Position numbers and translations under genes: made by a program. From the NCBI GenBank assembly GCA_039111635.1, contig JBCAQO010000011.1, positions 806,001 to 870,000 of the forward strand: DNA of 64,000 nucleotides, read 5' to 3'. Of this stretch, positions 27,347 to 41,937 are shown piece after piece (within the stretch, counting starts at the first letter, position 1; every line of letters starts with the position of its first letter). Under the pieces are notes generated by a model. It did no database searches. It saw only the letters and a list, made by a program, of their open reading frames with translations, and was not told the origin of the DNA. This DNA comes from Heterobasidion occidentale (lineage: Eukaryota > Basidiomycota > Agaricomycetes > Russulales > Bondarzewiaceae).

Positions 27347-27632
27347 TCACCCGCAACACAAAATCGACGTTATGCAGTTCGCGACACAAGCAAACGCACT
27401 AGCGATAGCTTGAGAAGATTTGTCAACAATCCGCTGGGCAACCCGACGAATACAGTCATACCTCCGACGATGCATTCAAGGCATCCAGAGACTACAGATA
27501 TGACAGCCATGACTGCATCGCCTATACAGGCGAATATTCCCTCGATGCACGAGACTATGATCCTGTGTGTTTCGCGAGTCATTGATTGCCCTTTAGAGGG
27601 TCAGAAGTGTGATATAGTCGAGCTCACCCCAT
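27347..27632 (-). CDS. Small eight-cysteine hydrophobic protein (55 aa), three exons
   Basis: Function unknown. Exons are 27628-27632 (only five bases, ATGGG), 27462-27562 and 27347-27408, with GT-AG introns and a total of 168 bases in frame. The product begins MGIIVSCIEG and ends SILCCG, with cysteines at 7, 14, 29, 32, 43, 47, 53 and 54. The rest is mostly Ile, Val, Ala and Gly, so it can form one long or two short membrane helices. Gly2 with Ser6 fits an N-myristoylation site and Cys7 a nearby palmitoylation site. I recall similar short agaricomycete proteins ending in CCG-type tails, but cannot name a family. It shares a 440-base divergent promoter with SLD5. Only the open frame 27370-27582 hints at it without splicing. 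Confidence 0.7.
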
Positions 27633-28072
27633 GTTGATATGATGGACACGCAGGGAATGGATTGCGTCGCTGTCGAGTTTGAAGACTCTTATACTGAGCA
27701 GTGAGTGATCAACCGGCATGACGTCCCACGACGCAATGATCATCAGGCTCTGCTCCAAGGATCCGAGTCCTAGAATAGCACTGGATATACCGGGCAATGA
27801 CGGGTTCACATCTTTTGTGTTTTAAATCACAGCTGTCTATGCAAGTAAAAGTCACCTGTTGGTTTCCTACTAAACTGATGTCGCCAGATGTCGCCCCATC
27901 ATCAATACAAGTGTAGAGAGATATAGATCGTGTCACTGTGTGACGTCTTCAATGTGGCAATGCGGGAGAGTGGCGTGCCGCTGATGGCAAGTCACGTTTT
28001 GATTAGGGCAGGTCTTTTCGCGTCTAGCCTACCAATTTGACTGTAAATCCAAGCTCTTTACCCAACTCTCAG
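27633..28072. promoter_or_regulatory. Divergent intergenic region between small protein gene (-) and SLD5 (+)
   Basis: 440 bases separating two divergent starts. It is the presumed shared promoter. I see no clear TATA box for either gene. Confidence 0.45.
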
Positions 28073-29132
28073 ATGGATCGCCGAAACCCTCTGTTAGACC
28101 ATGATGACCCCATTGCTGCCCCTTCGTTTATTGAACGCGCCCTGCACGCCCCCGATGATGACGATGGCGACTTTGCTATGGCTCGAAACCTCAATTTTGA
28201 CAATGCCAATGAAGAAACCGAGTTGCAGCAACTGATCAGACATTGGGTAAATGAGCGGCATGCGCCAGATATCCTTCCAGGACAGGAAAATCTACTGTCA
28301 AGCCTACTGGATCATATTCGGAGACAGGTGGGTGAGTGCTTCAGTTTGTCTGGCAAATAAATAGAAGAACTGACGGGCGTGCTGAAAGTCAAACACTGTT
28401 CTACTATTGCGATCGGATCCCGATTCGTCTGAAGATGAGCATTTCCGAATCATGCTTGCGCAAACCGAGATCGAGAGAGTCAAGTTTATCGTCCGGTCCT
28501 ATTTGAGGACACGCCTGTATAAAGTCCATCAGCACCTCACTCCCGAGAGTCTTCGCTTAATCCAATCCTTGTTTGCTCCTTTCAGATCGAGAAGTATGCA
28601 AGATATATCGCAACAACACCTGAAATTCAAGCGCGATTATCCAGACTGAGCTGAACCACGCCAAAAGGTGCCACAAGACCATTTGACGAACTGTTAATAC
28701 AAACTCATCCCCATCGTACTCACCCTTCAGTTTTTCAGACTTAACTGAGCGTCACTTTCACTCATCCGTCTTACAGTCCTTGCCCGAACACCAGCAAGGC
28801 CTAAACGATAGCACGGTCTTTACACCTCCAATGAGTAAGAACGCGATCTCCTTCATTGTCTTTTTGCGATCGAACACACTCACTCATCTTGTCAAACTTA
28901 TCAGTCCCTGAACCAGACAAGTCCCGCGCAGTTTTCGTTCATGCGAGAGAGGAATGTCCGCCGTTCGGTTACCAGAGTGTGTATCATCTCCTATTGTCCT
29001 GAGAATTATGCTATTAATAACCTCCCCTCTGCGCAGTGGGACAACGCTCCAGATCAAAAGGATCAAATCGTGCTGACCCCGTATATTGTAGTAGAACAAC
29101 TGCTCGCGAGTGGGAACTTGGAGCTTGTATGA
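28073..29132 (+). CDS. SLD5: GINS complex subunit SLD5, one frameshift in this sequence
   Basis: Subunit of the GINS tetramer, part of the CMG replicative helicase. Exons are 28073-28327, 28389-28523, 28586-28667, 28731-28834, 28905-28978 and 29037-29132. These give 248 residues when one missing base is allowed. The N-terminal helical A domain includes ELQQLIRHWVNERHAPDILP and FRIMLAQTEIERVKFIVRSY, followed by EKYARYIATTPEIQARLS and the C-terminal B domain with AVFVHAREECPPFGYQS. The protein ends GNLELV, as SLD5 proteins do. The frame slips near 28645, between QARLSR and ELNHAK, where one A seems to be missing. The other five exons are clean and in phase, so a consensus error is likely. Confidence 0.9.
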
Positions 29133-29662
29133 GCAAGTTTAACGAGCCGCCGGATGCTACTTGATCTATTTATTCTTGTTGTACTTTCATAGAAGTGATT
29201 CTCATGGACAAAACGGCAGCTTCAAATCAATGCAGACGATGCAAGGGCCGGAAGAAGCTATTGCAATGCACGACGAACGATTTGCTGAGGCCTTGCACGA
29301 TGCTCTGCCCCCGACGTTGTGCCGGCTTTACAATCCAATTTCCTCAGGGCCCTAATAGTTCATCGAAAGATACTCATTGCACGAACCTCTTCCTTACTAA
29401 GAAATTGTTCTCCCCGAGATGAAGACATTCTGGCTAATGTTGGACGAAGGATCATCGCTCGACAATATATTCACCCTTGAACAGATCAGGTGAAAGAGGT
29501 AGGAACTGACATGCTTGTCACGCAGGTAATTGACCGGAATGGGCATTTGAAAAACGAAGAGCTACAACAATTAAAACAGTTTACTTCGAGAAATTTACAT
29601 ACCGTGTACAACAAGGGTCCAACATCCTGAACTCAAACCAATCGTGAATCGCGAAGTTAATT
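29133..29662. other. Intergenic between convergent SLD5 and NC2-alpha
   Basis: Includes a short Cys/Lys-rich frame near 29207 (NQCRRCKGRKKLLQC) that I could not support as a gene. Otherwise presumed 3' UTRs. Confidence 0.4.
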
Positions 29663-30414
29663 CTAGTCGCCATTCTCGTCATCGTCATCCCAATTCTCCT
29701 CTCGCCTATATGGTCGGTGCTCACTTTCCTCTTCATCCACTGCACCTCCATCGTCTCCCTCCTCCTTAATCATCTCTGTGCTTTTCTCTTCCTTCTTTCT
29801 CCGCCGCCTCTTCTGGGGAATTGTCGCACTATCAGGGTCGACCTTCTTGCCCTTGCGAGATCGCTTGGCTCCCGTGGATGTAGACGTCTCAGCGTCCACA
29901 AGGTCGAGGTCAATTGTCCCGCCTGCCGAAGGATCGGGAACGGCTTGGACAATCTCTTTGAGAAAGTCAAGCATCTCAGTCGTCTCGATCGCGTGTTTTC
30001 TGGACATTAAAGAGAGCGAGGAAGAAGAGGACTGAGACGAAACTGAGTTGAGAGCTGTAGGGTACGCACAGGTGATACGCTTCTACCTTCTTGCTGCCCC
30101 TCGACGTTGTAACTTCGCAAGCCCGGTCGATCATCATCGAGAGAAAGAGCTCAAGGGCTTTCGCTAGAGGGTGGAGAAGTGACGCCCTTCAGGTCCATGA
30201 TCTAAACCGCATCCTGGTATCAGCGACAAGTGCAATCAACGGCTCACATATGACTATAGGTGTAGCTTGCGCGACCTTGCCCACCTCCTCATCCTTCTGC
30301 ATGATCTTCTTTATACGCGCCTAACGGATTTCGAAAGTCATCGTTCGGCCATGGTATACTGGGCGATCAGGCACCTACCACAGGAAATTTTGTCATCTTA
30401 TTTCTATTCTTCAT
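29663..30414 (-). CDS. NC2-alpha / DRAP1 histone-fold transcription repressor
   Basis: Subunit of negative cofactor 2, which binds TBP-DNA with NC2-beta and blocks or tunes RNA polymerase II pre-initiation. Exons are 30379-30414, 30248-30320, 30070-30163 and 29663-29999, joining in frame to 179 residues. The histone fold runs from FPVARIKKIMQKDEEVG (residues 10-26) through ATPIVISKALELFL to SRGSKKVEAYHLKHAIETTE and LDFLKEIVQAVPDP. The C-terminal third is a charged tail with a basic nuclear-localisation-like run (KRRRRKKEEK) and an acidic end (WDDDDENGD). The first three exons are invisible as open frames and were found by splice phase. A decayed copy of its 5' part sits at 34040-34260. Confidence 0.93.
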
Positions 30415-32030
30415 GTTGGAAACTTCGCTACAGTCGACGTGGTGGGCTTAAAGGCAAGGCAAGAGACAGACTGTACAAGTGAGTAGGAGCACCGAAAGAT
30501 GGTAGTATGCGGCAATTTCGGCGGTCACAAACAAAGCGATTGTCACCTATGTTTCTGAGGTATTCTGACATATTAGAAAGTCTGTCACACATTATATTAT
30601 AAGGCGTGGGAACAGTATGAAGATATCGATCCTCAGTCTTTCAACACCAGCTTTCACCGCATGAGGACTTCACTGGGGCGACTCTGATTCGAACTACATC
30701 CATACTTCGAACTCGCATGCAGCATGGGTTCGGTGCTTACACGGGTATCAAGCTCGCCCGAGCTTTGACAATGGCCAGTAGACCCAAGGTTTAGGGGAGC
30801 ACATTGTAGCGCTTCACCGGCGGTATGACAATGAGATCGTGTCGCCTTTCGAGCATCATATGGAAAGCCATACTCTGCGTGTTCTCAAGTATGCCGCCAA
30901 TCGGCCATACCGCAATGCAATACAGGCACACTTCCAGAGCTTCGTTACCTGACTGTCGTTCGCCAGTACAGGTGAACTGTGAGCTGATATCGGCGCTATG
31001 GTATATGATCAACGTCTATCTTTGACGTTCTAATCTTGCTTGTTAGTTGTGAGAGGTTCTCCGGATAATCGAGTCGAGACTCATTCGGAGTCATCTTCAC
31101 ATGGCTTGTATCTTATAGAGCTTTTGACATGGTAAGTCCACCTCCTCTGACTTTGCACATGATCCTGCTAATTGACGACAAAAGGTGCAGAAGTTTTTTC
31201 ATATAGCTCAGCGATGCCAAGCTAATCGAGTACAGCGAACGAAAAAACAACCTTTGGGGCAAGAACCCGACTATAATCAAGTGAAAAAGAAGCGGCACAG
31301 AGGATTACTCGATTACCCTCGGGTTGTTCGGGACGCAGAAACATGTTAGCCGGGCGAGAGACGCTTGGAGTACAACATATGATCATACTAACCTCATTCG
31401 ACGTGCCTTATTTCTAGTGTACTTCCCATAGGCGTTCCAAAGCCTCAATGAATCACTCGATAAAATCCGATCTCATTCAACCATTTGGTACCAGCTTCTG
31501 TGCTTGGTAGGAATAATCGAATGTCGCCTCTGACTACACCTTCTCAATCGCAAAGCGATTTGCGCGTCGACGCCATGCTAGGTGTTGCTTGAAGATGGTG
31601 ATGGTCACGTTCCCACTGATTATTCCAGGTTTTGGGGTGACGGACGAAAGAGGGCTACCCCTTCCTCGTTCACTGGGAGGTTGTGAACCAATTCAAGTCG
31701 TCTTTACTGCGTAAGCCATGGCTATTATACTGTGTCTGCTCTTAGTGATGTGTATCAATAGTGAACATGTGTCAGCCCTACTTTCTCGATGTTCGCAAAG
31801 AACGTCTTCGCCTTTCATGGGTTTTTTTGGCCAGCGCAGTAGCTGATAACAACCGATCCTTCGGTGTCTCAAGGGAATGCCCTAATCTCATTGGCAAGTT
31901 CTAGCAGCTATGCTTCGTAGGGACACGATCCTGTGGAAATTTTCCAAATCTCATGTATTGTTGCTCGCCAAGGGTCTCCGACCGGTGTACCTCGAGTCCG
32001 CATCCTCAGGATGCTAGTAGCATCTTGGGG
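30415..32030. promoter_or_regulatory. Upstream region of manganese peroxidase 1
   Basis: No gene seen. It is divergent from NC2-alpha and aligns patchily with the upstream region of the second peroxidase, for example GATATCG and the CATCTAT block near 31000-31020, suggesting retained promoter elements. Confidence 0.45.
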
Positions 32031-32038
32031 GTATAAAG
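32031..32038 (+). promoter_or_regulatory. TATA box of manganese peroxidase 1
   Basis: GTATAAAG lies 67-74 bases before the ATG at 32105. The second peroxidase has CGTATAAAAA at the same distance, so the element is conserved in both duplicates. Confidence 0.75.
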
Positions 32039-32104
32039 GGATGCATTTTGATGATTGAGTCGACCAGGATACCCCAGTTCACTCCCAGAACAGGCAGACC
32101 TACA

Positions 32105-33764
<1,660 letters not shown>

Positions 33765-34039
33765 ACGCATTCCATTCCTATCTCTTTCGTTAGTTCTGGT
33801 GTTTGTCAGGCAGGGATGTTCGTATGTATTCCATGGGCATTTGTACATATTTCGGCTTTCGTCGCGGGTCATGCGCAAGTAGTATGCTTCTACTGTTGCT
33901 GCCCCTCGGCGTATTGACTCTCCATGCTCAGTCAGTTCTCGTTCAAGAGATGCGAAAGGAGAATATAGAAAAAAACGTCCATTTAACCTCTGATAACACC
34001 AACAAGTACACGCAGCTCATGACTGTATGACTAGTGTTC

Positions 34040-34260
34040 CCAGCTTTGCCCACCTCGTCATCCTTCTGCGTGACCTTCTTTGTACGCACACAGCCCAGCA
34101 ATTCCATGTTCGTTCTTGGAAACCTTCAAATGAGGTCGCCTTGCGTTGAGAAACGATAGACAACAAAGATATTCGTCGTCTTTCTTCTGTTCTCCACGAT
34201 GGATGCTTCGCTGGACTACGCCTGGTAGACTTGGAGCTTGGGGGCGAGGTATGAGGCATA
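34040..34260 (-). pseudogene. Remnant of NC2-alpha 5' end
   Basis: On the minus strand the sequence near 34050-34090 reads RTKKVTQKDDEVGKAG, clearly derived from RIKKIMQKDEEVGKVAQ of the intact NC2-alpha exon 2. The adjoining DNA also aligns with the exon 1 region of that gene (TTGGAAACTTCGCTAC against TGGATGCTTCGCTGGAC). There is no start codon in place, no downstream histone-fold exons and no open frame. It was carried along when the peroxidase unit was duplicated, so it fixes the left breakpoint inside NC2-alpha intron 2 or nearby. Confidence 0.8.
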
Positions 34261-35900
34261 GAACGAAAAGATACCAGAGTATACTTACCGTGCCACGATA
34301 CTTATCGTATAAACGAAGTGGATTGTCACGTTTCCGATATCACAATTTGATATATTACATATGTGCGTGGGAATCGTATCAGGGTGACATTTTGCCTCCA
34401 ACCTGCTTCAAACGTTCCGAAACCAAACCTTGCAAGCTTTACCTGGGTCGAGTGTCTACATGGGGTTTCGAGGTGCGTTGTCTATTGTTGGAGCATAGTC
34501 CAGCAGCGACTGACTGGACCCTACGTTGTCAGAAGAGTGTTGTCTTCCGGACATGGATTAGGCTTGCCTAAGCTTTGGAAGTAACCTAGTCTCCGTGGCT
34601 GACCTTACACAAAAGGCAGTCGTTCTGTATATGAAGAAGTAGTTTGTGGGCAAGTCCCAAGGCAACTTTGTATAAGCTCAAGCGCTCAACCTTCAAGTGC
34701 GTCCCAGGCGAGATGTGAACGAACCGTGTCGTCTTTTCAATCGTGGACGGAAAGCATCTATACGTTCTCAAGCACACCACCAATCAGCCATACTATGATA
34801 CGGTAGAGGTCAATGGGCACTCGAATGGCTGGTACCCGACCGTCGTTTGCCAGGAATCATTGTAACTTGATATCGTTGCCCATGGTACGTAACAAACATC
34901 TATTTTTGGAGATCTAATCCTGAACGCCATTGTGGGAAATTTAGTGGATAATTAAAGCAAGGACTTAAACGGACTCATCCTTCATGCGCTTGCAACGCTG
35001 TCTCTACTGAAATATACGGATCAATGTATTGACATAGATGGGAAGAAGCATGTCTTCACATTCAGATACCACGACGATGCTGAGCTATTCGGTCCAGCCT
35101 ACAGGTTGAGATAATGTTTGCAGGTGAAGAACTTGCCAGGTCATCAAATGTGCCCAAGTGGAAGCATCGGATGAGGGTCGTTGTGTCTCCCGGACTGTCT
35201 GTGAAACATTGAGAGGTGTGAGAGACTCAGCATCCGCTCGGCTTCTATCCTTGATTGACGCGTCTTCTTTCCACTACGACATGTTTTCGTTAGGATCTTC
35301 AGAGTCCTTGGTCATTATAAATCTTCTCCAAGAGTTACAGCTATTGGTCTGCGTTTAACTGAGCGCCACCTCAGATTGTTCCGCCTTATCACAAATCCAG
35401 TAATCTAGCCTTGACAACACTGTGTGGTGGTGCATTGAATTGGTGAAAATGGTCACCTTCCCACTGACGTCCCCAGTTCCATGGTATTGGTCGCAGAGAC
35501 GAACAAGAGCTACTCGTTACTCACCGAGAGCTGCGGTCTGTACATCAAATTTATCACCATCAAGTGTACCCTTATAGCTCCAATATTTCCGCTCCGGAGG
35601 ACATCTATCTATAGCGAACATGTGCCAACTCTACTTCCTCGGTGTTCGCAGCGGGCGTTATTGCTTTGCATGGGTCATTCAGACCCGCACCATACCTGCA
35701 GTAGCCGGTCCTTTGGCGTCTCGAGGGAATGTCTCGGATTCCATTGGCGAAAGCTAGCAGTCTGTGGTTTCAAGAGGCACAATCATGTGGAGAATTCTTC
35801 AAATCTCGAGTATCATTGGTCCACGGGAGCCTGTGTACCGTGTCTATGCAGCTCACGGTCGCCCCGTCTCTCTCATCCCCTCAGAATATCGAGTGGTCTA
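34261..35900. promoter_or_regulatory. Upstream region of manganese peroxidase 2
   Basis: No gene seen. Diverged copy of the upstream region of peroxidase 1. Blocks still recognisable in both may be regulatory. Confidence 0.45.
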
Positions 35901-35910
35901 CGTATAAAAA
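35901..35910 (+). promoter_or_regulatory. TATA box of manganese peroxidase 2
   Basis: CGTATAAAAA lies 66-75 bases before the ATG at 35976, matching the position in the paralogue. Confidence 0.75.
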
Positions 35911-35975
35911 GGCGAGCTTAGAGAATAAACCAGCCAGGACATCTCCATTCACTCACTGGAACAGATTGACCTACA

Positions 35976-37621
<1,646 letters not shown>

Positions 37622-38437
37622 GCATGTCTTGTTAATGTCCCGCTCGCTTTTCTGGTTTGACTTAGGCAGGGTTGTTCGTATGTAGTCTTAGGCATTTGTA
37701 TATATATTTCGATGCTCTTCCGATAGCTTCCGATATGGCGTGACATAGCATTTAAGTACATGTTCGGCGCTCAGCCGCTGGGAACGAATTATGTATCGCG
37801 AACTTTGAAATGAAACGGCATTGTGTACAGTGCAAGCATTTTTTGAGAAAATCAAAATTCAAGATTTGGAGAGGTCAGAGACTGTACACACAGCTTTGAC
37901 TATGTCGGTGTACGAGTATGACGTGAAAAACAGTATCGTCATCGGAGTCAACATCGGCACACTATGGTCACATGAATGACACTAGGCGGCCGGTGTGAGC
38001 AAGCGTGTGACATGAGTTGACTGTCGCCATCATCTTCTCCCTCTTCCTCCCACATGAAGAACTCAACGCTGTCATGCTGTATTCAATAGCTGCTGTGGAC
38101 CCTTGTGCTGTGTTCTTATCAATCGGATGTGGTCTGCTGTCACTATCCGCACCGGATGTCAAAAAAGTGCGACGGTAGCCAAGGTACGAATGACATCCTA
38201 ACTTGTGCATAGTGGAGTATGCAAGCCAATCTGACCAGCGAGACGTTAAGTTGTTCCTGAGGCGTAGAATTTAATGAACGTCTTGAGAGGTTATGGAAGG
38301 AGGGGGCACATACCCACCTTGCGCCGCTCCCATGCTAATCATGTCTATCGTATCGTATCGCCGGTATAAGTCCATGACCTTCCCGTCTTCTGGAGTGTTC
38401 GCCACTTCACACAGTCCCGTCCTCAAACAAGTGCACC
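37622..38437. other. Intergenic, peroxidase 3' flank and SDR1 promoter
   Basis: The first about 100 bases belong to the duplicated unit. A weak TATA-like GGTATAAG lies near 38363, about 75 bases before the SDR1 start. No gene seen. Confidence 0.45.
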
Positions 38438-39571
38438 ATGGCATCCAGAGGCGTCGCTCTCGTAACTGGTGCAGCTAGAGGTATAGGTCGGACGATAGCT
38501 CGCCGCTTGGCGGACGATGGGTACGATATCGCCATCAACGATCTCAAATCGAGTCTTTCCGAGCTCGATGGTTTAACGAAAGAAATAGGAAGCAAGGGTC
38601 GGAATATTGTTAGGATTACTGCTGACATCTCTGAAGAAGTGCAAGTAAAGGAACTGATCTCATTCATCGTTGAGAAGCTCGGTGGCTTGGACGTGGTGCG
38701 TATTATTTTCTTGTCAGTTGTTCTTATTTCAACAACGAGGGGAGTTGTAGATGGTAGCCAACGCTGGAATTTGTCCGTTGAACCCTTTGGTCGAAAGTCA
38801 GTTGTTTTGTCGAGACGTCTCCGCTGCTTGCTCATTGTGCGATAAAGCATCTAGTGAATTATTAGACAAAGCCATGGCGGTCAACGTGAGGGGTACCATG
38901 CTTTGCTATAAATATGCTGCAAAGCAAATGATTGCACAAGGGCGAGGGGGACGGATAGTCGGTATGTTGCTCAGCATGTCTGGCTTTCAACGTTCACCTT
39001 AACTCCCTCGTAGGTGCATCGTCTATTGCTGGAAAGAGACCTTTCTTACTCGGTTCCGCTTATGTTGCGTCAAAATTTGCGGTGCGGGGTCTCACGCAAG
39101 TAGCTGGTGAGGATTTTTTCAAAGAGGAAGTTGCATGCAAGTTCATTGATATCGCTGCAGCTATGGAGTTGGGAAAGCATGGAATCACGGTCAATGCATA
39201 TGCTCCTGGATTTATCAAGACCGAAATGTGTGGGTAGCACTTTCTTGCTCCGATTCACAGTTCACTTAATTTCATTCAGTGGAGGGTGTTGAGCGATCAA
39301 TGAACATGGAGCCAGGCGCATTTGTAGAGGCCGTATGTACCCGTCGCAACTTACATCAAGTTCCTGTACTCAGACAATGTAGAGCATCTCTACGATTGCG
39401 ATCCCGCGCCTCGGTGAGACGGAAGATATCGCAGAGTTGGTATCCTTCTTGATTTCGAAGAAGCGGGGTATATCACAGGGCAGACAGTGAGTCGCAGGCT
39501 ATCCTCAAATCATCGTGTTGACATATCCTTTGATCGATGCGCAGTTTAGTAGCGATGGGGGTTGGCTTTGA
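38438..39571 (+). CDS. Short-chain dehydrogenase/reductase 1, one frameshift in this sequence
   Basis: NAD(P)-dependent oxidoreductase of the classical SDR family, close to acetoin/diacetyl reductase types. Substrate not known. Exons are 38438-38695, 38751-38796, 38848-38961, 39014-39106, 39161-39229, 39280-39332, 39383-39486 and 39545-39571 (254 residues with one missing base allowed). Motifs are TGAARGIG (cofactor loop), MVANAG, a catalytic Ser in ASSIAGKRP, and YVASK with Tyr and Lys. The frame slips near 39461, between FLISK and AGYITGQT, where one A appears lost. The final exon encodes the expected SSDGGW end. Intron positions match the neighbouring SDR2, so the pair arose by tandem duplication. 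Confidence 0.88.
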
Positions 39572-39965
39572 ATGAGGTTTTACAGGTCACAAGTGCCTTC
39601 TGTGATGCCTGCAACGTCACATGTACCAGAAAGCTTGTCATTTAGACTTCTTCTATATCTCACAATGTTACGAAAGTCTTGGCTGCTTCAGTCCCTGACT
39701 GCACATCGTGACTTGCTAATATTCTGCTTCAGAGCTGCGCCTCGAAGGGAAATTAAAGCTCGACCACAGGACCACGGGCGTAGATGTGGGTCATGCGAAA
39801 TCTTGTCTAAACCAGGAGGCGCTGTCCTTCGCGCTATTTACTGACCTTGTCATGAGATGTCCAAGCTATATTAGCGCGGCATACTGGATTCTTTTCGCTT
39901 AGCGATTTCTTTAAATGTGAGGACGCACTCTCGATGTGCTGAATTATATCTGAACTTCTGGCATC
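39572..39965. other. Intergenic between SDR1 and SDR2
   Basis: No gene or repeat seen. Presumed SDR1 3' UTR and SDR2 promoter. Confidence 0.5.
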
Positions 39966-41157
39966 ATGTCCTCTAAGGGAGTTGCTCTTGTAACTGGCGC
40001 AGCCCGTGGCATCGGTCGAGCTATCTCTCGTCGCTTGGCTAACGATGGATATGATGTTGCTGTCAATGATTTGAAGTCCAATCTCTCCGCTCTCCAATCT
40101 TTAACCAAGGAGATCCAGGCCAAGGGCCGAAGGTCTATCAGTGTCGTGGGGAATGTTGCTGTAGAGCAACAGGTCAAGGATATGGTGCCAAAGGTGGTCA
40201 GTGAGCTTGGTAGTCTTGACGTTGTGAGTCATCTCTATTTTTTCTCATGCCGATAATCACTTCACTGAACCACGAACGCGGAAAGATGGTTGCCAACGCA
40301 GGAATCGCGCGAACGAAACTTCTACTTGAAAGTAAGCCTCATTTCAGAGGGTGCCATCTCTAACAACATCGACTCTAAATGAGTAGAAACCATCAGCGAC
40401 CACCGAGGACCTTGACCAACTTTACGATGTCAACATCAAGGGAGTCTTTCTCTGCTACAAATACGCTGCTGCACAGATGATTGCCCAGGGGCGTGGCGGA
40501 AAGATCATTGGTCTGCCCCCTCAATTGCTTTCAAGAGTCGACCATATTCCTCAGCTGTCTATATAGGTGCTTCCTCCCTCTGCGGAAAGAGACCGTCTCC
40601 TCGCCTTGGCGCATATGTTGCCACTAAGTTCGCGGTGCGGGGTCTGACTCAGAATGCTGGTACGAAATATCCGACTACGGCCCACTTGATAATGCTAACC
40701 ATCACAAATGAAGCTGTTGAGTTCGGGAAACACAATATCAATGTCAACGCGTATGCCCCTGGATTCATCGATACCGACATGCGTGTGTAGTTCCGATCAC
40801 GCGTGGGCTTCTGCTCACGTCGCTTCATCCAGTGCAGACTATAGAACGGGAAACCGTTCGTCAGGGTCTTCCTGAGGGACAATTTAACCAAGAAGTACGA
40901 CAATTGACTCCGCATACATCGAAGCGATCTCATTGGGATCGTTGATTCACAGGGCTTTAATAACATGTCCATTGCCCGGCTCGGCAAGCCGGAGGATATC
41001 TCAAACTTGGTATCCTTCCTTGTCTCCGAAGATGCAAATTATATCACGGGTCAGACCGTAAGTACATTGCTCACCAATCATTTCAAGCACCGTTTGACAT
41101 TTTGATCACACCACAAACTTGTAGGTCAGCGTCGACGGCGGATGGCACTTCGATTAA
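39966..41157 (+). CDS. Short-chain dehydrogenase/reductase 2, intact
   Basis: Classical SDR oxidoreductase, paralogue of SDR1. Exons are 39966-40223, 40286-40331, 40397-40510, 40567-40659, 40714-40782, 40833-40894, 40953-41057 and 41125-41157, joining in frame to 259 residues. Motifs are TGAARGIGRA (cofactor binding, residues 9-18), MVANAGIA, catalytic Ser in ASSLCGKRP, YVATKFAVRG with Tyr and Lys, and a C-terminal SVDGGWHFD. The second acceptor was placed at 40396 rather than 40386, because only that choice keeps phase and gives the expected LLLETTTEDLDQLYDVN. The closest activity by motif is acetoin/diacetyl reductase or butanediol dehydrogenase, but substrate is not deducible. Confidence 0.92.
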
Positions 41158-41937
41158 TCTGGGCTTATTTCGTTGCACACTTCTAGCTACAGCTCAGGTG
41201 TACGAATAGTGAGGAGTTGCGAATGATGTAAGAATGTACTCTGTTCCCTTTACCCACTCATTTGAGGAGAGTACCAGTAACAAGTAGCAGATCAAGGTGG
41301 TTCATCCAGTGGGGTTCAAGAACGCTTTCTTAAGGAGATGCATGAGTTTCAACACATAACACACCTCGAATCAATCATTATATACCGAGGAGCGCACGCT
41401 CTACAGGTCCCTTTGCCGACTTCCTCGCGATGAAGGCGTGGTCAGAACTTCTAGAATCGAGGCATTATTGGGAGCAAGATACATCTCAATGAACATCCTG
41501 TTTGAGACTGAGCAGTTACTCACCTGCGGGGCATATAACCTGTCGCCGTGAGGCATTTTCATGTCCGTGGCGTGACTGAAGGTCTGCTTGTGTAAGATTG
41601 AGCGACGAAAGAACGAGAATCATAACAGTATCCCAGACTCAAGGTGTCAAAATCCCGAACTTGAGAACATGATTAAGATAATTTCTCGGAAGCTGAGCCC
41701 CTTGCAGCGGTCGGCTCACCAGAACTTGTGGCACTAGTAAGAAAAATCCATTTCTGTGTAATGATATCGATCCGTGATTAACAAAAGATCTTTGTGATAG
41801 CGATCTTGAAACGAATGTAGGGCGTCAACTGGTATGAAAGACTAAAAATTGTAAAAGTCCATTCTTAGACTAAGAGAAAGATTAACATATTAAGAACGGG
41901 CGTCAATGGCAGAGTTGTGATGCCATGAATATGATCC
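41158..41937. other. Intergenic between convergent SDR2 and FAD oxidase
   Basis: No gene, repeat or RNA recognised. Confidence 0.5.

Noticed and set aside
29195..29422. Short Cys/Lys-rich frame resembling a zinc cluster (NQCRRCKGRKKLLQC)
   Set aside because: Spacing does not fit Zn2Cys6 or MYND fingers, there is no extension, and it lies in a convergent 3' region.
40332..40397. Suspected frameshift at the second intron of SDR2
   Set aside because: Using the acceptor ten bases downstream (40396) keeps phase and gives the expected protein.
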